37,488 nt of DNA from positions 1 to 37,488 of the forward strand of contig JAKOSN010000278.1 of NCBI GenBank assembly GCA_029777335.1, in the 5' to 3' direction. The stretch comes from Planctomycetota bacterium (GTDB taxonomy: Bacteria > Planctomycetota > Planctomycetia > Gemmatales > Gemmataceae). Positions 15,202 through 23,046 of this stretch are shown here, piece after piece (within the stretch, counting starts at the first letter, position 1; each line of letters opens with the position of its first letter). A program made the position numbers and the translations under genes. The notes beneath the pieces are model-generated. The model searched no databases and had not been told where the DNA came from. It saw only the letters and a program-made list of their open reading frames with translations.

Positions 15202-16064
15202 TTGACTTTTTTTTTACCCGCGACCGGCACAAACCCCTTCTTCGTCTCCAGGTGAGTGCACAGGTCAGGATGTGTGCCAACGTCGAGCAAGGCCCTGGTG
15301 ATGGCGGCCCGCTCCTCGCGGTTGAGACTGGTGTTGAGGAAGGCGGCGACGAAGGGAACCTCGTCGGTTACCCCAATCACGCGCAGATCGCCTTTCTTGA
15401 TTGTGCCACACCCTTCCAGCAAGGGAGCGGCATAGCTGGAGATCACCGTCGCGGCCTTCTCCCCGCTCTTGTGCAACTCGATCACCTTGACTGCGCCTTC
15501 ACTGCAGGCAACACAGGTATCGAGTTTGGCGGGCACGGTTACCCCACATTCTTTGAGCAGGGTGAGGGCGGCATTGTGTTTCTCGGCGCAATCGGCGGTG
15601 CCGAAATAGATCCGGTAGCCTTTCAGATCGGCCACGGTAAGGGCCGGATCACTGGCCGCCACCACGACCAGCCCGGTCTGGGTGGTCTTGCCATCCTTGC
15701 CAGTCAACGAGGCGACCGATTCCACTGACAGATGATTGTCTCGGGCCTGTGCCTGCACCACGGAATGCTTCCCGATGATCAGATCGGCCTTCCCCTGTGA
15801 TTTTTTCTTCAACGCCTCGGTGAGCGATTCAGAGAAATGCACCTGCACCGGCCGCCCGATTTGCTTTTCCAGATGAGCCGCAAGTTTTTCATACTTGCGC
15901 TGGGCATAGCCCTGAACGCAGGGGCACGAGAGTGGAGCCGCCAACGGGTCCATCACGATGAGCGTAAGCGGAGCGTCCGTCTGCTGCGGTGCGGCCTGAG
16001 CGAAGCGCGTCTCGACAAACAGGGCGACGAAAGCCAGGGCGGCAAGCACGCGACCAAAACGCAT
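15198..16064 (-). CDS. Cysteine-rich PhnD/SsuA-like substrate-binding protein
   Basis: The 288-residue protein has a signal peptide (hydrophobic 7-20, ending near AQAA) and a type II periplasmic-binding fold: LTLIVMDPLAAPLSCPCVQGYAQRKYEKLAAHLEKQIG, KADLIIGKH and VADLKGYRIYFG. PhnD-type proteins bind phosphonate or phosphite for ABC import, but no permease or ATPase is nearby. Eight cysteines in the mature protein are unusual: SCPC (47, 49), Cys159, Cys173, CVAC (184-187), Cys219 and Cys269. A bound metal, heme or redox role is possible; that is inference. GGAG lies 7 bases before ATG 16064. The last codons encode KKKVK from an A9 run. Confidence 0.8.
   Translation of the reverse strand: MRFGRVLAALAFVALFVETRFAQAAPQQTDAPLTLIVMDPLAAPLSCPCVQGYAQRKYEKLAAHLEKQIGRPVQVHFSESLTEALKKKSQGKADLIIGKHSVVQAQARDNHLSVESVASLTGKDGKTTQTGLVVVAASDPALTVADLKGYRIYFGTADCAEKHNAALTLLKECGVTVPAKLDTCVACSEGAVKVIELHKSGEKAATVISSYAAPLLEGCGTIKKGDLRVIGVTDEVPFVAAFLNTSLNREERAAITRALLDVGTHPDLCTHLETKKGFVPVAGKKKVK
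15207..15215 (-). other. A9 slippery run at the PhnD/PQQ gene junction
   Basis: Nine T on the plus strand are nine A in the coding sense, read AAA AAA AAA within the PhnD-like gene, seven bases before its TGA (15198-15200). A -1 slip gives AGT CAA GTG ACA GGA, which enters the PQQ frame at its GTG with no stop between. Confidence 0.6.
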
Positions 16065-16106
16065 GGAGTTCTCCTGTCGGAACGGAAAGAGACCACGAGA
16101 TTTGAA

Positions 16107-16134
16107 CAGAGACGCCTCAAGTTAGGCGTCTCTG
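16107..16134 (-). terminator. Intercistronic hairpin, terminator-like or processing element
   Basis: Eleven-base perfect arms (16107-16117 and 16124-16134, CAGAGACGCCT and its complement) flank the 6-base loop CAAGTT. It lies in the gap between the coiled-coil propeller gene and the PhnD-like gene. Only a weak T-rich stretch follows on the minus strand (TTCAAAT), so it may attenuate read-through or stabilise mRNA ends more than terminate fully. Confidence 0.5.
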
Positions 16135-16156
16135 TCACAGGGAGCAGCCGCGCGAC

Positions 16157-17413
16157 TTACTTCTTCTTTTCCAGCACGATCACACGCGAACCGGGCTGAT
16201 CGCAAAAATAGATCTTGCTGGCGTCTGGCGACGCACCAACCGCGACGTTCTTGCACCCACCCTGCAGTTTCGCCACCCCAACCAGCCCGAGGAATTTCCC
16301 GGTCGTGTCGTAACGCTTGATGATCCCCTCCGACTCGGCGGTGAGAATCTCGCCCTTGAGCCCGCAGCGAAGATTCATCGGGTTGCAGCACCCACCAAAG
16401 CAATCGCCTTCCGAATTGGTGCCGCGTTTGCCCCAGCGTCCCCTGGGCTTGCCATTGCGATCGTACGCGGCGAACTGATGCTTGGTGTTCTCCGCCACAA
16501 AGAGATCCTCGCCCGAGACCTGAATGTCCATCTGTCCGCAGCAGCCGCCAAGTCCACTGAGCACCTGCTGAGGATTCTTGAACTCGTGGTCCATCCGCCA
16601 GATGGCGTAGCCGTAGCCCTTGCTTTCCCCGCACGCCACAAACACATCCTTGTCGCTCATGGCGATCCCGTTGATGATCCGGAGCCGAGAAGTCAACGAC
16701 GCCATGATCTTGTCGGCCGTCTGCGTTTCGTAGTACTTCGCTGTCACCTCGTAGCTTTTGAGGATCTGTTCATATTGCTTGAGCAGGCGATTTTCCTGCT
16801 CCGTGCGATCGGCTTCCTTCTTCGCTTCCAGCTTGGCCTTTTGCTGCTTGATGTTGTTCTGTGCCTTCTCAAAATTCTCCTTCTGCATCTTGATCGTGGC
16901 TTCCGCCTGCTTGCGCAGCTCCGTGTTGTTCTTCAGGAGGTTCGCAATGTGCGGCAATTCGATGCAGGCGAGTTGTTTGCCCTCCTTGTTGAAACGCGCC
17001 ACCTTGCCATCGCCGGCAACGAACACCTTGCCATCGGGAGCCACGTTAATCGAGTGTGCGTGAAAATCGACCTTCCAGGTCGCGATTTTCTTACCCTCGC
17101 CAGTAAGGACGTGGATTTCGCTGTGCACCTCCTTGACTGGCGCTCCATAGGAACGTGGAGGAGCGACCAGCCCCAGAATCCGCCCTTCGCGATCGACGGT
17201 CAACGTCTGCAGTCGCAGTTTACCATCCTCGCTTTGCACTGGGATGGTTTTGGTTTGCACATGGGTGGCCGATTCGGACGTGATGGTCGACTGGGCAGGA
17301 GCGCTCGGCAATAGCTGGATCGTGCCCGTTGTCTGCGCCGAGAGCCAGCCCGCGGGGAGCAGGGTCCCGGCAAACATCAGGAGAAACGTTCGGATCCATG
17401 CGAACTGAGTCAT
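16157..17413 (-). CDS. Secreted beta-propeller protein with inserted coiled coil and GGCC motifs
   Basis: The 418-residue protein has a signal peptide (hydrophobic 8-24, ending LSAQ) and NHL/six-blade-propeller-like repeats (LTVDREGRILGLV, SINVAPDGKVFVAGDGKVARFNKEGK, DLFVAENTKHQFAAYDRNGK, GIIKRYDTTGKFLG). A highly charged helical segment of about 80 residues (about 155-235) interrupts the propeller. Two GGCC motifs (289-292, 340-343) with Cys338, Cys350 and Cys387 suggest disulfides or a metal site. I know this motif style from planctomycete genomes but not its function. ATG 17413 has GAGGA 6 bases upstream; the frame is open to 17722 but the extra part is not protein-like. It is first in a minus-strand series with the PhnD-like and PQQ-like genes. 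Confidence 0.82.
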   Translation of the reverse strand: MTQFAWIRTFLLMFAGTLLPAGWLSAQTTGTIQLLPSAPAQSTITSESATHVQTKTIPVQSEDGKLRLQTLTVDREGRILGLVAPPRSYGAPVKEVHSEIHVLTGEGKKIATWKVDFHAHSINVAPDGKVFVAGDGKVARFNKEGKQLACIELPHIANLLKNNTELRKQAEATIKMQKENFEKAQNNIKQQKAKLEAKKEADRTEQENRLLKQYEQILKSYEVTAKYYETQTADKIMASLTSRLRIINGIAMSDKDVFVACGESKGYGYAIWRMDHEFKNPQQVLSGLGGCCGQMDIQVSGEDLFVAENTKHQFAAYDRNGKPRGRWGKRGTNSEGDCFGGCCNPMNLRCGLKGEILTAESEGIIKRYDTTGKFLGLVGVAKLQGGCKNVAVGASPDASKIYFCDQPGSRVIVLEKKK

Positions 17414-17706
17414 GGTCGTCCTCGATTGAGTACAGCGGCGCGACGGATGAGAATATGCGAGGAGACGAGTGGCTCCTCGGACTCTAACGCACCATTGTAT
17501 GGACGATCCCAGGGCAAGCGTTTGTAACAAGCCAGGATCGCCGAAGTGGATGGGACATCGCTCTGCCAGCGAGGACCACCTCACCCAGCCAACGCCCTTG
17601 CAATCCGCCGGTGCGCGAGCCACAATGAAAAGTGTGCTGCGGCAAGACCGACAACAGATTCGGAATCCCCAGGCACCGACCTCTTCCGCCCGGGAGCCCC
17701 TTCGTG

Positions 17707-18615
17707 ATGCCCCCAGCAACACCCATGCCCCACCGTCTAATCTTCTTCCTCTGCGCGGCGCTGGTTCTGCTGGCTCTCTGCGTGTGCGGATGCAGCGGTG
17801 GGAGTGGCAGATCGACCTCGGTCAGCAAACTTCCTCTTGAACCGCCGGTGCAGGAAGAACCCCTCGCAGAGTCCAAACCACGCGTCGATGAATCCTTGAC
17901 CACCGAGGAATACCTCCGCCGCGGGCTTCCTCCGCTCGACCGAGACTGGACGCCAGACGATTGGCTCAAGGCAGCGAAGGTTCTGCTCGCCGTGCGGCTG
18001 AAGGGTGCCGAGCAACTTCCCCGCTACAAAAGTGAGCGATCCGGAGCGGTCTTTGCGCACCTGACTTCCATGGCGGTGATTGATCGGATCCGACAAAAAG
18101 GAGGATCGCCGGCCGACCAGTTCCCCCTGGTGCTCAATGTCTTTCAGGCACGAGCACAGATTTTCAAACTGTACCTGGCGGCCCTGGAATTCAGCAATGA
18201 GTTTGATAGCGAAGTCGTGGAAATGATGGCGATGCAGTATCGAACCCTTGCGGTCCTCTTCGATCTTACCGAAGCCTATCTCGCCACCTTCAAAAAAGAC
18301 GACCCCAGCTATGCGGTTCGCGCGGAGGGAATTGACAAAATGAAGCGAGCCGCGGCGACCCTCCTCGGCGTCGGGTTGGCGATGCTCACCCAGCGCCAGA
18401 GTTTTCGTCTCAGCGAGCGCCGCCGCTTCGTCCGCGCCATGGAGGAAACCTTCCCACGCATCCTCCCCCACCTGGAGGCCCCCGTTGCCGCCGACATCGT
18501 CACTCAGGTCGACCGCCTGATCGCTGATCCGAGTCTCAAAGAGCTTCAACCGGACCTGCAAGAACTGGCGCGCACCATCAAACCTTCTCCGCAGAACAAG
18601 CACGCGCCCAGATAA
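17707..18615 (+). CDS. Uncharacterised lipoprotein
   Basis: The 302-residue protein begins with a hydrophobic segment and a lipobox-like VCGC followed by SGGS, so it is probably lipid-anchored after cleavage before the Cys. The linker is proline/glutamate-rich. The remaining body is helical, with a conserved-looking stretch of long amphipathic helices (VLNVFQARAQIFKLYLAALEFSNEF ... FDLTEAYLATF). I do not recognise a domain. ATG 17707 is chosen because GGGAG stands about 12 bases upstream; ATG 17725 (MPHRLIFF) is an equally plausible start closer to the signal peptide. It diverges from the coiled-coil propeller gene and ends 13 bases from the convergent PaiB-like gene. Confidence 0.7.
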   Translation: MPPATPMPHRLIFFLCAALVLLALCVCGCSGGSGRSTSVSKLPLEPPVQEEPLAESKPRVDESLTTEEYLRRGLPPLDRDWTPDDWLKAAKVLLAVRLKGAEQLPRYKSERSGAVFAHLTSMAVIDRIRQKGGSPADQFPLVLNVFQARAQIFKLYLAALEFSNEFDSEVVEMMAMQYRTLAVLFDLTEAYLATFKKDDPSYAVRAEGIDKMKRAAATLLGVGLAMLTQRQSFRLSERRRFVRAMEETFPRILPHLEAPVAADIVTQVDRLIADPSLKELQPDLQELARTIKPSPQNKHAPR

Positions 18616-18628
18616 CCCTGGCTTTGCA

Positions 18629-19258
18629 TTATCCCTTTGGTGGCGGAAGGGTTTTCTCCATCAACGCGGCGACCGCCAACTCCTCCATTCCCCCCCGATG
18701 CTTCAGGGCGCGGATCACCCTCTCCCGGCGCTCAATCGGATGATTCTGATTCAGTTTCCACTTCCCTTCCAGACGCTCGATCGGAATGCGAAACCCAACA
18801 ATCTGCGGGAGCAGGCGTTCCACCAGGGTCGAGGTGCCATGCAGGGTCCACGGCTGGGGCAACCCCTGTTCATAGAACGCCACGGACCGCTGAAGCACCC
18901 CGAGGAGATCCTCCGGGTTGTCAATCCGTTGGAATTCGCCGTAGACATGAACCGCGACATAGTTCCAGGTCGGCACCACGGCTTCGGCCTCGTACCAGCT
19001 GGGCGAAATGTACGTGTGCGGACCGGTAAAGATCGCCAGCACCTTCTGCCCGGGTGCATCCTGCCACTGCGGATTGGCCCGCGCCATGTGGCCGAGCAAG
19101 CACCCGTGCTCTCCCTGTGTGCGATCAAGCAACAGCGGCAGATGTGTGGCGACAGGAACACCATCGCTTTGCGAGACGAGCAAGCCGAAACTGTGCTGTT
19201 CGAGGAAGGCAGCAAGGGTGGTCAAATCGGATTCGGCGAAGGCGGCAGGGATGTACAT
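18629..19258 (-). CDS. PaiB-like FMN-binding split-barrel protein
   Basis: The 209-residue protein starts MYIPAAFAESDLTTLAAFLEQHSFGLLVS, the characteristic opening of PaiB-family proteins, and contains HLPLLLD, GHMARANPQW, VLAIFTGPHTYISPSWYE, VPTWNYVAVHVYG and KWKLNQN, all in family order. PaiB was named as a transcriptional regulator of sporulation and protease genes in Bacillus. The fold is an FMN-binding split barrel and a regulatory role in other bacteria is not established. ATG 19258 gives the family length of about 205-210; the open frame to 19474 would add 72 residues unlike the family. It is transcribed away from the DUF2256 gene. Confidence 0.9.
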   Translation of the reverse strand: MYIPAAFAESDLTTLAAFLEQHSFGLLVSQSDGVPVATHLPLLLDRTQGEHGCLLGHMARANPQWQDAPGQKVLAIFTGPHTYISPSWYEAEAVVPTWNYVAVHVYGEFQRIDNPEDLLGVLQRSVAFYEQGLPQPWTLHGTSTLVERLLPQIVGFRIPIERLEGKWKLNQNHPIERRERVIRALKHRGGMEELAVAALMEKTLPPPKG

Positions 19259-19360
19259 CGACCATGCGCTCCATGGTTCCAGGGGGGGTGGCAGGATTAC
19301 TTGGTTATGTGGACACACGGGACAGCAACACGGTTCGAGAGTCGCCTGGCCGTGCTCTGC

Positions 19361-19366
19361 TACAAT
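19361..19366 (+). promoter_or_regulatory. Possible -10 element for the DUF2256/hydrolase pair
   Basis: TACAAT matches the -10 consensus at five of six positions and sits 38 bases before GTG 19404. No acceptable -35 is seen at 16-18 bases. The same hexamer occurs on the minus strand upstream of 25375 (25418-25423) and of 17413 (17494-17499). Confidence 0.25.
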
Positions 19367-19403
19367 GATATCCAGCACATGGCAGCCGAGAGGGAGAGAG
19401 CCT

Positions 19404-19592
19404 GTGGCGGGCGCAAAGAGAGATTTGCCCACGCGCACCTGTGTGCAGTGTGGTCGACCATTCACCTGGCGCAAGAAATGGGAGCGTGTCTGGGACCAGG
19501 TGCGTTACTGCAGCGAAGCCTGTCGGCGCGCTTCTCGCAAGCGCCGAGGCTCTGCTTCTGGTGGTTCGCTCCAGGGATCGTTGAAGAGATGA
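19404..19592 (+). CDS. DUF2256 small zinc-finger-like protein
   Basis: This 62-residue protein is nearly all DUF2256: RTCVQCGRPFTWRKKWERV followed by WDQVRYCSEACRR. The CxxC and CxxxC pairs probably bind zinc. GTG 19404 is preferred because GGGAG lies 7 bases upstream and the protein then begins with the short basic lead KRDLPTRTC usual for this family; ATG 19365 would add 13 residues. In other bacteria DUF2256 genes often accompany photolyase/cryptochrome genes, which are absent here. Its stop overlaps the start of the hydrolase gene (ATGA), so the two are co-translated. Confidence 0.85.
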   Translation: MAGAKRDLPTRTCVQCGRPFTWRKKWERVWDQVRYCSEACRRASRKRRGSASGGSLQGSLKR

Positions 19593-20059
19593 AAATTCTG
19601 TTTCTGCACGGCTGGACATCCAAACCCGGCGGAGTGAAGCCGACTTTTCTGGCGCAGCATGGTCACGAGGTGATCAACCCTGCCCTATCGGATGATGATT
19701 TCGCCGAGGCGCTTCGTGTCGCGCAGGTGGAGTTCGACCGGCACCATCCCCAGGTGGTCGTTGGTTCTTCGCGCGGCGGAGCGGTGGCGATGAATCTACG
19801 CGTTGGGACGACTCCGCTCGTGTTGCTCTGCCCGGCCTGGAAACGCTGGGGAACGGTCAAAACGGTCAAGGTTGGCACGGTAATTCTGCACTCGCCGGCT
19901 GATGAGGTGATCCCACTCGCCCACAGCCGTGAACTGGTGCGTGTGAGCGGATTGCCCGCGTCTGCCCTGCGCCTGGTGGGCACCGATCATCGCCTGGCCG
20001 ATCCCGAACCACTGCAAGCCATGCTGGCCGCGTGTGAATCCGTCGGAACATCCGGTTAA
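19589..20059 (+). CDS. Small alpha/beta-hydrolase (YqiA/RBBP9-like)
   Basis: The 156-residue protein has MKILFLHGWTSKPGG at the N-terminus (oxyanion-hole HGW), the nucleophile elbow VVGSSRGGAVAM with Ser, a late acid in ILHSPADEVIP and a terminal GTDHRL with the catalytic His. Family members are small esterases or putative serine hydrolases and the substrate is unknown. The length is short for alpha/beta-hydrolases but normal for this small class. The start overlaps the DUF2256 stop by four bases. Confidence 0.83.
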   Translation: MKILFLHGWTSKPGGVKPTFLAQHGHEVINPALSDDDFAEALRVAQVEFDRHHPQVVVGSSRGGAVAMNLRVGTTPLVLLCPAWKRWGTVKTVKVGTVILHSPADEVIPLAHSRELVRVSGLPASALRLVGTDHRLADPEPLQAMLAACESVGTSG

Positions 20060-20142
20060 GACCACGTGGGCGAAGAGGTGTTCTCTCCTCGCTAAGAGGT
20101 CGAGGATCCGCCACGCTGCTATTCGTCCGCCGATAAGGTGGA

Positions 20143-20991
20143 TTACTTGGCCCCCGTCGCGCCAGTGAGGACCACTCCGCTCTGCTTGGGCTGTTGCTGG
20201 ACCACGGGAGCATTCCCCGCATTGTTCTGGTAAAGGAGTTCTTCCCACGCCTTCACATCGGGCGGGAGTTTCTTCCCGGTGGCAGCCTGCAACGATTGAT
20301 TGGCGCAATCGCGCATGGCCACGTCCTTCTCGTTGCGCAGCACTTCCATCAGCGCGGTTGTCGCGGTGTAGTGGCTGTAATGGCTGAGCGCGCGAATGGC
20401 CGCCTGACGCTCATCCATCTTCAGCTGTTTGTCCTGATCGACCCCTTCGACCGGCGGTTCCTTGGCCACACGAGCGAGCAGATCGACCGCGGCGGGCTGA
20501 CCGATTTCGCCCAGGGCTGCCAGCGCCTGGCACCGAATGACCGTGCCTGTCTCAGGCGCGAACGCCATCGCGTTGTAGTAGGCGTCTTCCAGCCCCTTGA
20601 CCACGCGCGGATCCTTGAAGGTCCGCAACGCCTGAATCGCCGAGAGCCGACAGTACGCCTGCGGTTCCTTGGTGGCCGCGGTCACCAGCAATTCCACGAT
20701 AAAGTCCTGCTCGCGATCCGTGCCGCCATGCTGCCTGGGTTCCTTCAAGGAGGCGAGGGCGTGCGCTCGTTTGTTGCCGTCGGTGCTCTCCTTGAGCACC
20801 ACCAGCGGATCTTCCTTGACGAAGTATTCCTTGACCCCCCAGTTGGACGGGCGCAGGTTGTCCAGGAAGCTGGCGCACCCCATGAGACCACTACAACTGG
20901 CCAGGAGCAGCCACCCCGCCATCCGCCCCCGCAGCGCTGCGCCCCCTGGCTGGCTCGCTCCGGGCTGTTTGCCTGCTCTGCGCACCGCCAT
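20143..20991 (-). CDS. HEAT-repeat lipoprotein
   Basis: The 282-residue protein has a hydrophobic leader ending in the lipobox LMGC and is probably membrane-anchored. After a short linker it carries HEAT-like helical repeats (YCRLSAIQALRTFKDPRVVKGLEDAYY, VIRCQALAALGEIGQPAAVDLLARVA, ERQAAIRALSHYSHYTATTALMEVL, AMRDCANQSLQAATG). Such repeats mediate protein-protein contacts. ATG 20991 is supported by AGGA 7 bases upstream and gives a basic n-region of 23 residues; ATG 20922 would give a very short signal peptide. It is convergent with the hydrolase gene across 83 bases in which I see nothing definite. Confidence 0.8.
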   Translation of the reverse strand: MAVRRAGKQPGASQPGGAALRGRMAGWLLLASCSGLMGCASFLDNLRPSNWGVKEYFVKEDPLVVLKESTDGNKRAHALASLKEPRQHGGTDREQDFIVELLVTAATKEPQAYCRLSAIQALRTFKDPRVVKGLEDAYYNAMAFAPETGTVIRCQALAALGEIGQPAAVDLLARVAKEPPVEGVDQDKQLKMDERQAAIRALSHYSHYTATTALMEVLRNEKDVAMRDCANQSLQAATGKKLPPDVKAWEELLYQNNAGNAPVVQQQPKQSGVVLTGATGAK

Positions 20992-21323
20992 CCTCTCTTT
21001 CCTGCGCCACGCGCAGCTGAATCATCCCCGACCGGCTCCCCACGACAGCCAGGCGCCGCGCACTTCCCCGCCCAGGCTATCAGCCGCTCCTGCGTTGTCC
21101 CATTCAGAAGAGGGCGGCGATATACCGAGAGCTGCTCCGGAACACAAGAGCAAAAAACGCTGCAGGCGTCGGCCGCCTCTTCTCTGCAGCAGACGACCAG
21201 GAGAAGGTCCCCTCCCCTCGGTGCGCCCCTGGCCAGCACCGCACGTGATTCGCTATCACTCTGGAGAGAGTCGTTTTCACCGCCAACGCTGTGTCAGCCG
21301 ACCGTTTCTGGAGAAGGAACATC
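20992..21323. other. 332-base divergent intergenic region
   Basis: No protein-like frame or RNA gene is visible on either strand. It separates the minus-strand HEAT lipoprotein from the plus-strand DUF1294 gene, so it should hold both promoters. One candidate is seen on the minus strand at 21119-21147; nothing convincing is seen for the plus strand. Confidence 0.5.
21119..21147 (-). promoter_or_regulatory. Candidate promoter for the HEAT-repeat lipoprotein gene
   Basis: On the minus strand TTGTGT (21147-21142) and TATATC (21124-21119) are separated by exactly 17 bases. Transcription would begin near 21112, leaving a leader of about 120 bases before ATG 20991. It is based on spacing and partial consensus only. 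Confidence 0.35.
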
Positions 21324-21728
21324 ATGGCCAGTCGGCGCTCAACAAGTCCGGAATGGTTTCATGGCAGTGTCGCCCTCGCTCTCTCGCTGGGACTGGCACT
21401 GCTGTTGCTCGTGATCGTGCGGCCCTCGACAAGCTGGAACTGGGCTCACTATCTCGGGCTGTGGCTGGCCGGGGTCAATCTGACTGCCTTCGGCTACTAC
21501 TGGCACGACAAGCAACAGGCGCGCAAAACCCGGAACCGAGTGCCGGAAATCGTGCTGCACGGCCTGGCCATCGCGGGCGGCAGCCTCGGCGCCTACGCCG
21601 GCATGCGGCTCTTTCGGCACAAGACCATCAAGGGGAGTTTTCAGATCGTTTTCTGGACCATTGTGGTGATGCAGACCATCCTGGTGGTCGCGATCTTCTA
21701 TCGGCTCTACCGCCACGGCGCTGGTTGA
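21324..21728 (+). CDS. DUF1294 inner-membrane protein
   Basis: The 134-residue protein has three hydrophobic segments (about 14-32, 39-54, 108-126). The DUF1294 core is GYYWHDKQQARKTRNRVPEIVLHGLAIAGGSLGAYAGMRLFRHKTIKGSFQIVFW, recognised by the conserved DKxxA, RxPE, GG and FRHKT parts. The function is unknown. AAGGA 7 bases upstream supports ATG 21324 over the in-frame ATG 21291. The last 22 bases overlap the end of the convergent glycosyltransferase gene. Confidence 0.88.
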   Translation: MASRRSTSPEWFHGSVALALSLGLALLLLVIVRPSTSWNWAHYLGLWLAGVNLTAFGYYWHDKQQARKTRNRVPEIVLHGLAIAGGSLGAYAGMRLFRHKTIKGSFQIVFWTIVVMQTILVVAIFYRLYRHGAG

Positions 21729-22966
21729 AGCGCCCCCGTCATGGCGCCCAGCAAGCGTGGACGTAGCGCCAGGGGTGCCACGCGCAGGTCCGCACGGGGT
21801 GTCCAGCGGCGACTCCCCAGCCAGAGCAGATAAACTCCACTCCCCAGGGGCAAGGACACGCGCAGCCAGGGACACCATGGCCACAACGGCTGCGAGATGG
21901 CCGACCACGCCAGCACCAGAATCAGCATGCCAGCCGCCTCGACCAAACGCCGTCCCCCGGGCCAGAGATCCCGTTGCACCACTCCCCAGGCCAGCAACGG
22001 CGCCAGAAACGCGTAGGTGGGATGTTCGCTGGCGGGACCGAATAGCATCAGCCACCCCAGCCCCATTCCCAGGGTCCCGGTCAGCAGCGCGCGCGTCTCC
22101 ACGTTTTGCCGCTGTTGCCACAGACACCAACACAGCACCCCAAGTCCACTCATCGCCTGCACCAGCATGTAGACGCGCGCCGAGCCGGCCTTCTGGGTGA
22201 TGTCCGGAAGCCCCTCGGCTCCGCGCCACAGATGCTCCACCACCAGCCACACACTCCAACCATCCCGGTAACCCGGCCAGCGCAGCTGCGAGGTGATCAG
22301 CGTCTTTTCCATCCAGTCCTGGTATTGCCAGCACACCACCGGGGCCGGACGGGTAAAAAAGGGAACCATCAGACCGAGGAGCAAAACGACCACGAACCGC
22401 CAACCAAATGGGCGCGGCCAGAGCACACAACAGAGAAGAGCGATCGGCAATGGCGTCGCCTTGGCCGCCACCGGCACGGCAAACCAGAAGGCGGCCTGCC
22501 ACCAGCGTTGCCGCGCCAGGGCGGATGCTCCCAGCATCAGCATCCCGATCAGGAGCGTGTTACTCTGGGCGTTCCAGATTCCCGACAGTGCACCCGCCAA
22601 CGCCAGGAGCAGATACCACCCCTGTCGTCCCGCAGTCCACTCTCCTGGCAACACGTCGCGTTGGAGACGACGCAGGCCGATCCAGTAAACGGTCAACGTG
22701 GTCCAGGTCCACACCACTCCCCCAAGCGTGACGCCCAGTGCGGTGAACGGAGTGACCATCAGGGCGAAGGGCGGAAGATAGCGAAAGTGATCGACGGGCC
22801 CCTTCTCGCCGTGCAACGCTTGATCGTGCCACCAGCGCTCGGCGCCGGCGAGGAAAACCGGGAAAACCGTGTGACTGGTCGGTCGATGAATCGTTCGAAC
22901 CGTCACTGCGAGGGCGACGACTACCCAGAGAGCGGCTACGACGCGAACGGGCAGCGAGGGCAGCAT
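21707..22966 (-). CDS. GT87 (DUF2029)-like polytopic glycosyltransferase
   Basis: The 419-residue protein has about ten hydrophobic helices. The N-terminal part carries FPVFLAGAERWWHDQALHG and DHFRYLPPFALMVTPFTALG, the usual GT87/DUF2029 context after the first helix, and later ALSGIWNAQSNTLLIGMLMLG and KATPLPIALL. GT87 enzymes are GT-C mannosyl- or arabinosyltransferases using polyprenyl-phosphate sugars. Its actual donor is unknown. It overlaps the DUF1294 gene tail to tail by 22 bases, and the CxxCH gene lies 80 bases upstream on the same strand. Confidence 0.82.
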   Translation of the reverse strand: MLPSLPVRVVAALWVVVALAVTVRTIHRPTSHTVFPVFLAGAERWWHDQALHGEKGPVDHFRYLPPFALMVTPFTALGVTLGGVVWTWTTLTVYWIGLRRLQRDVLPGEWTAGRQGWYLLLALAGALSGIWNAQSNTLLIGMLMLGASALARQRWWQAAFWFAVPVAAKATPLPIALLCCVLWPRPFGWRFVVVLLLGLMVPFFTRPAPVVCWQYQDWMEKTLITSQLRWPGYRDGWSVWLVVEHLWRGAEGLPDITQKAGSARVYMLVQAMSGLGVLCWCLWQQRQNVETRALLTGTLGMGLGWLMLFGPASEHPTYAFLAPLLAWGVVQRDLWPGGRRLVEAAGMLILVLAWSAISQPLWPWCPWLRVSLPLGSGVYLLWLGSRRWTPRADLRVAPLALRPRLLGAMTGALQPAPWR

Positions 22967-23046
22967 GCAACGCTCCGGAGATGGGAAGCGAAGAAAGGAA
23001 GGGGAGCCTCGCTCGCGCGGCGCGACATCCCCGTTTGCAAGACCGA

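Noticed and set aside
17458..17479. 7-base hairpin (CGAGGAG/CTCCTCG) upstream of the coiled-coil propeller gene
   Set aside because: The arms are short and partly repeat-like, with no T-run; chance is likely in this GC-rich DNA.
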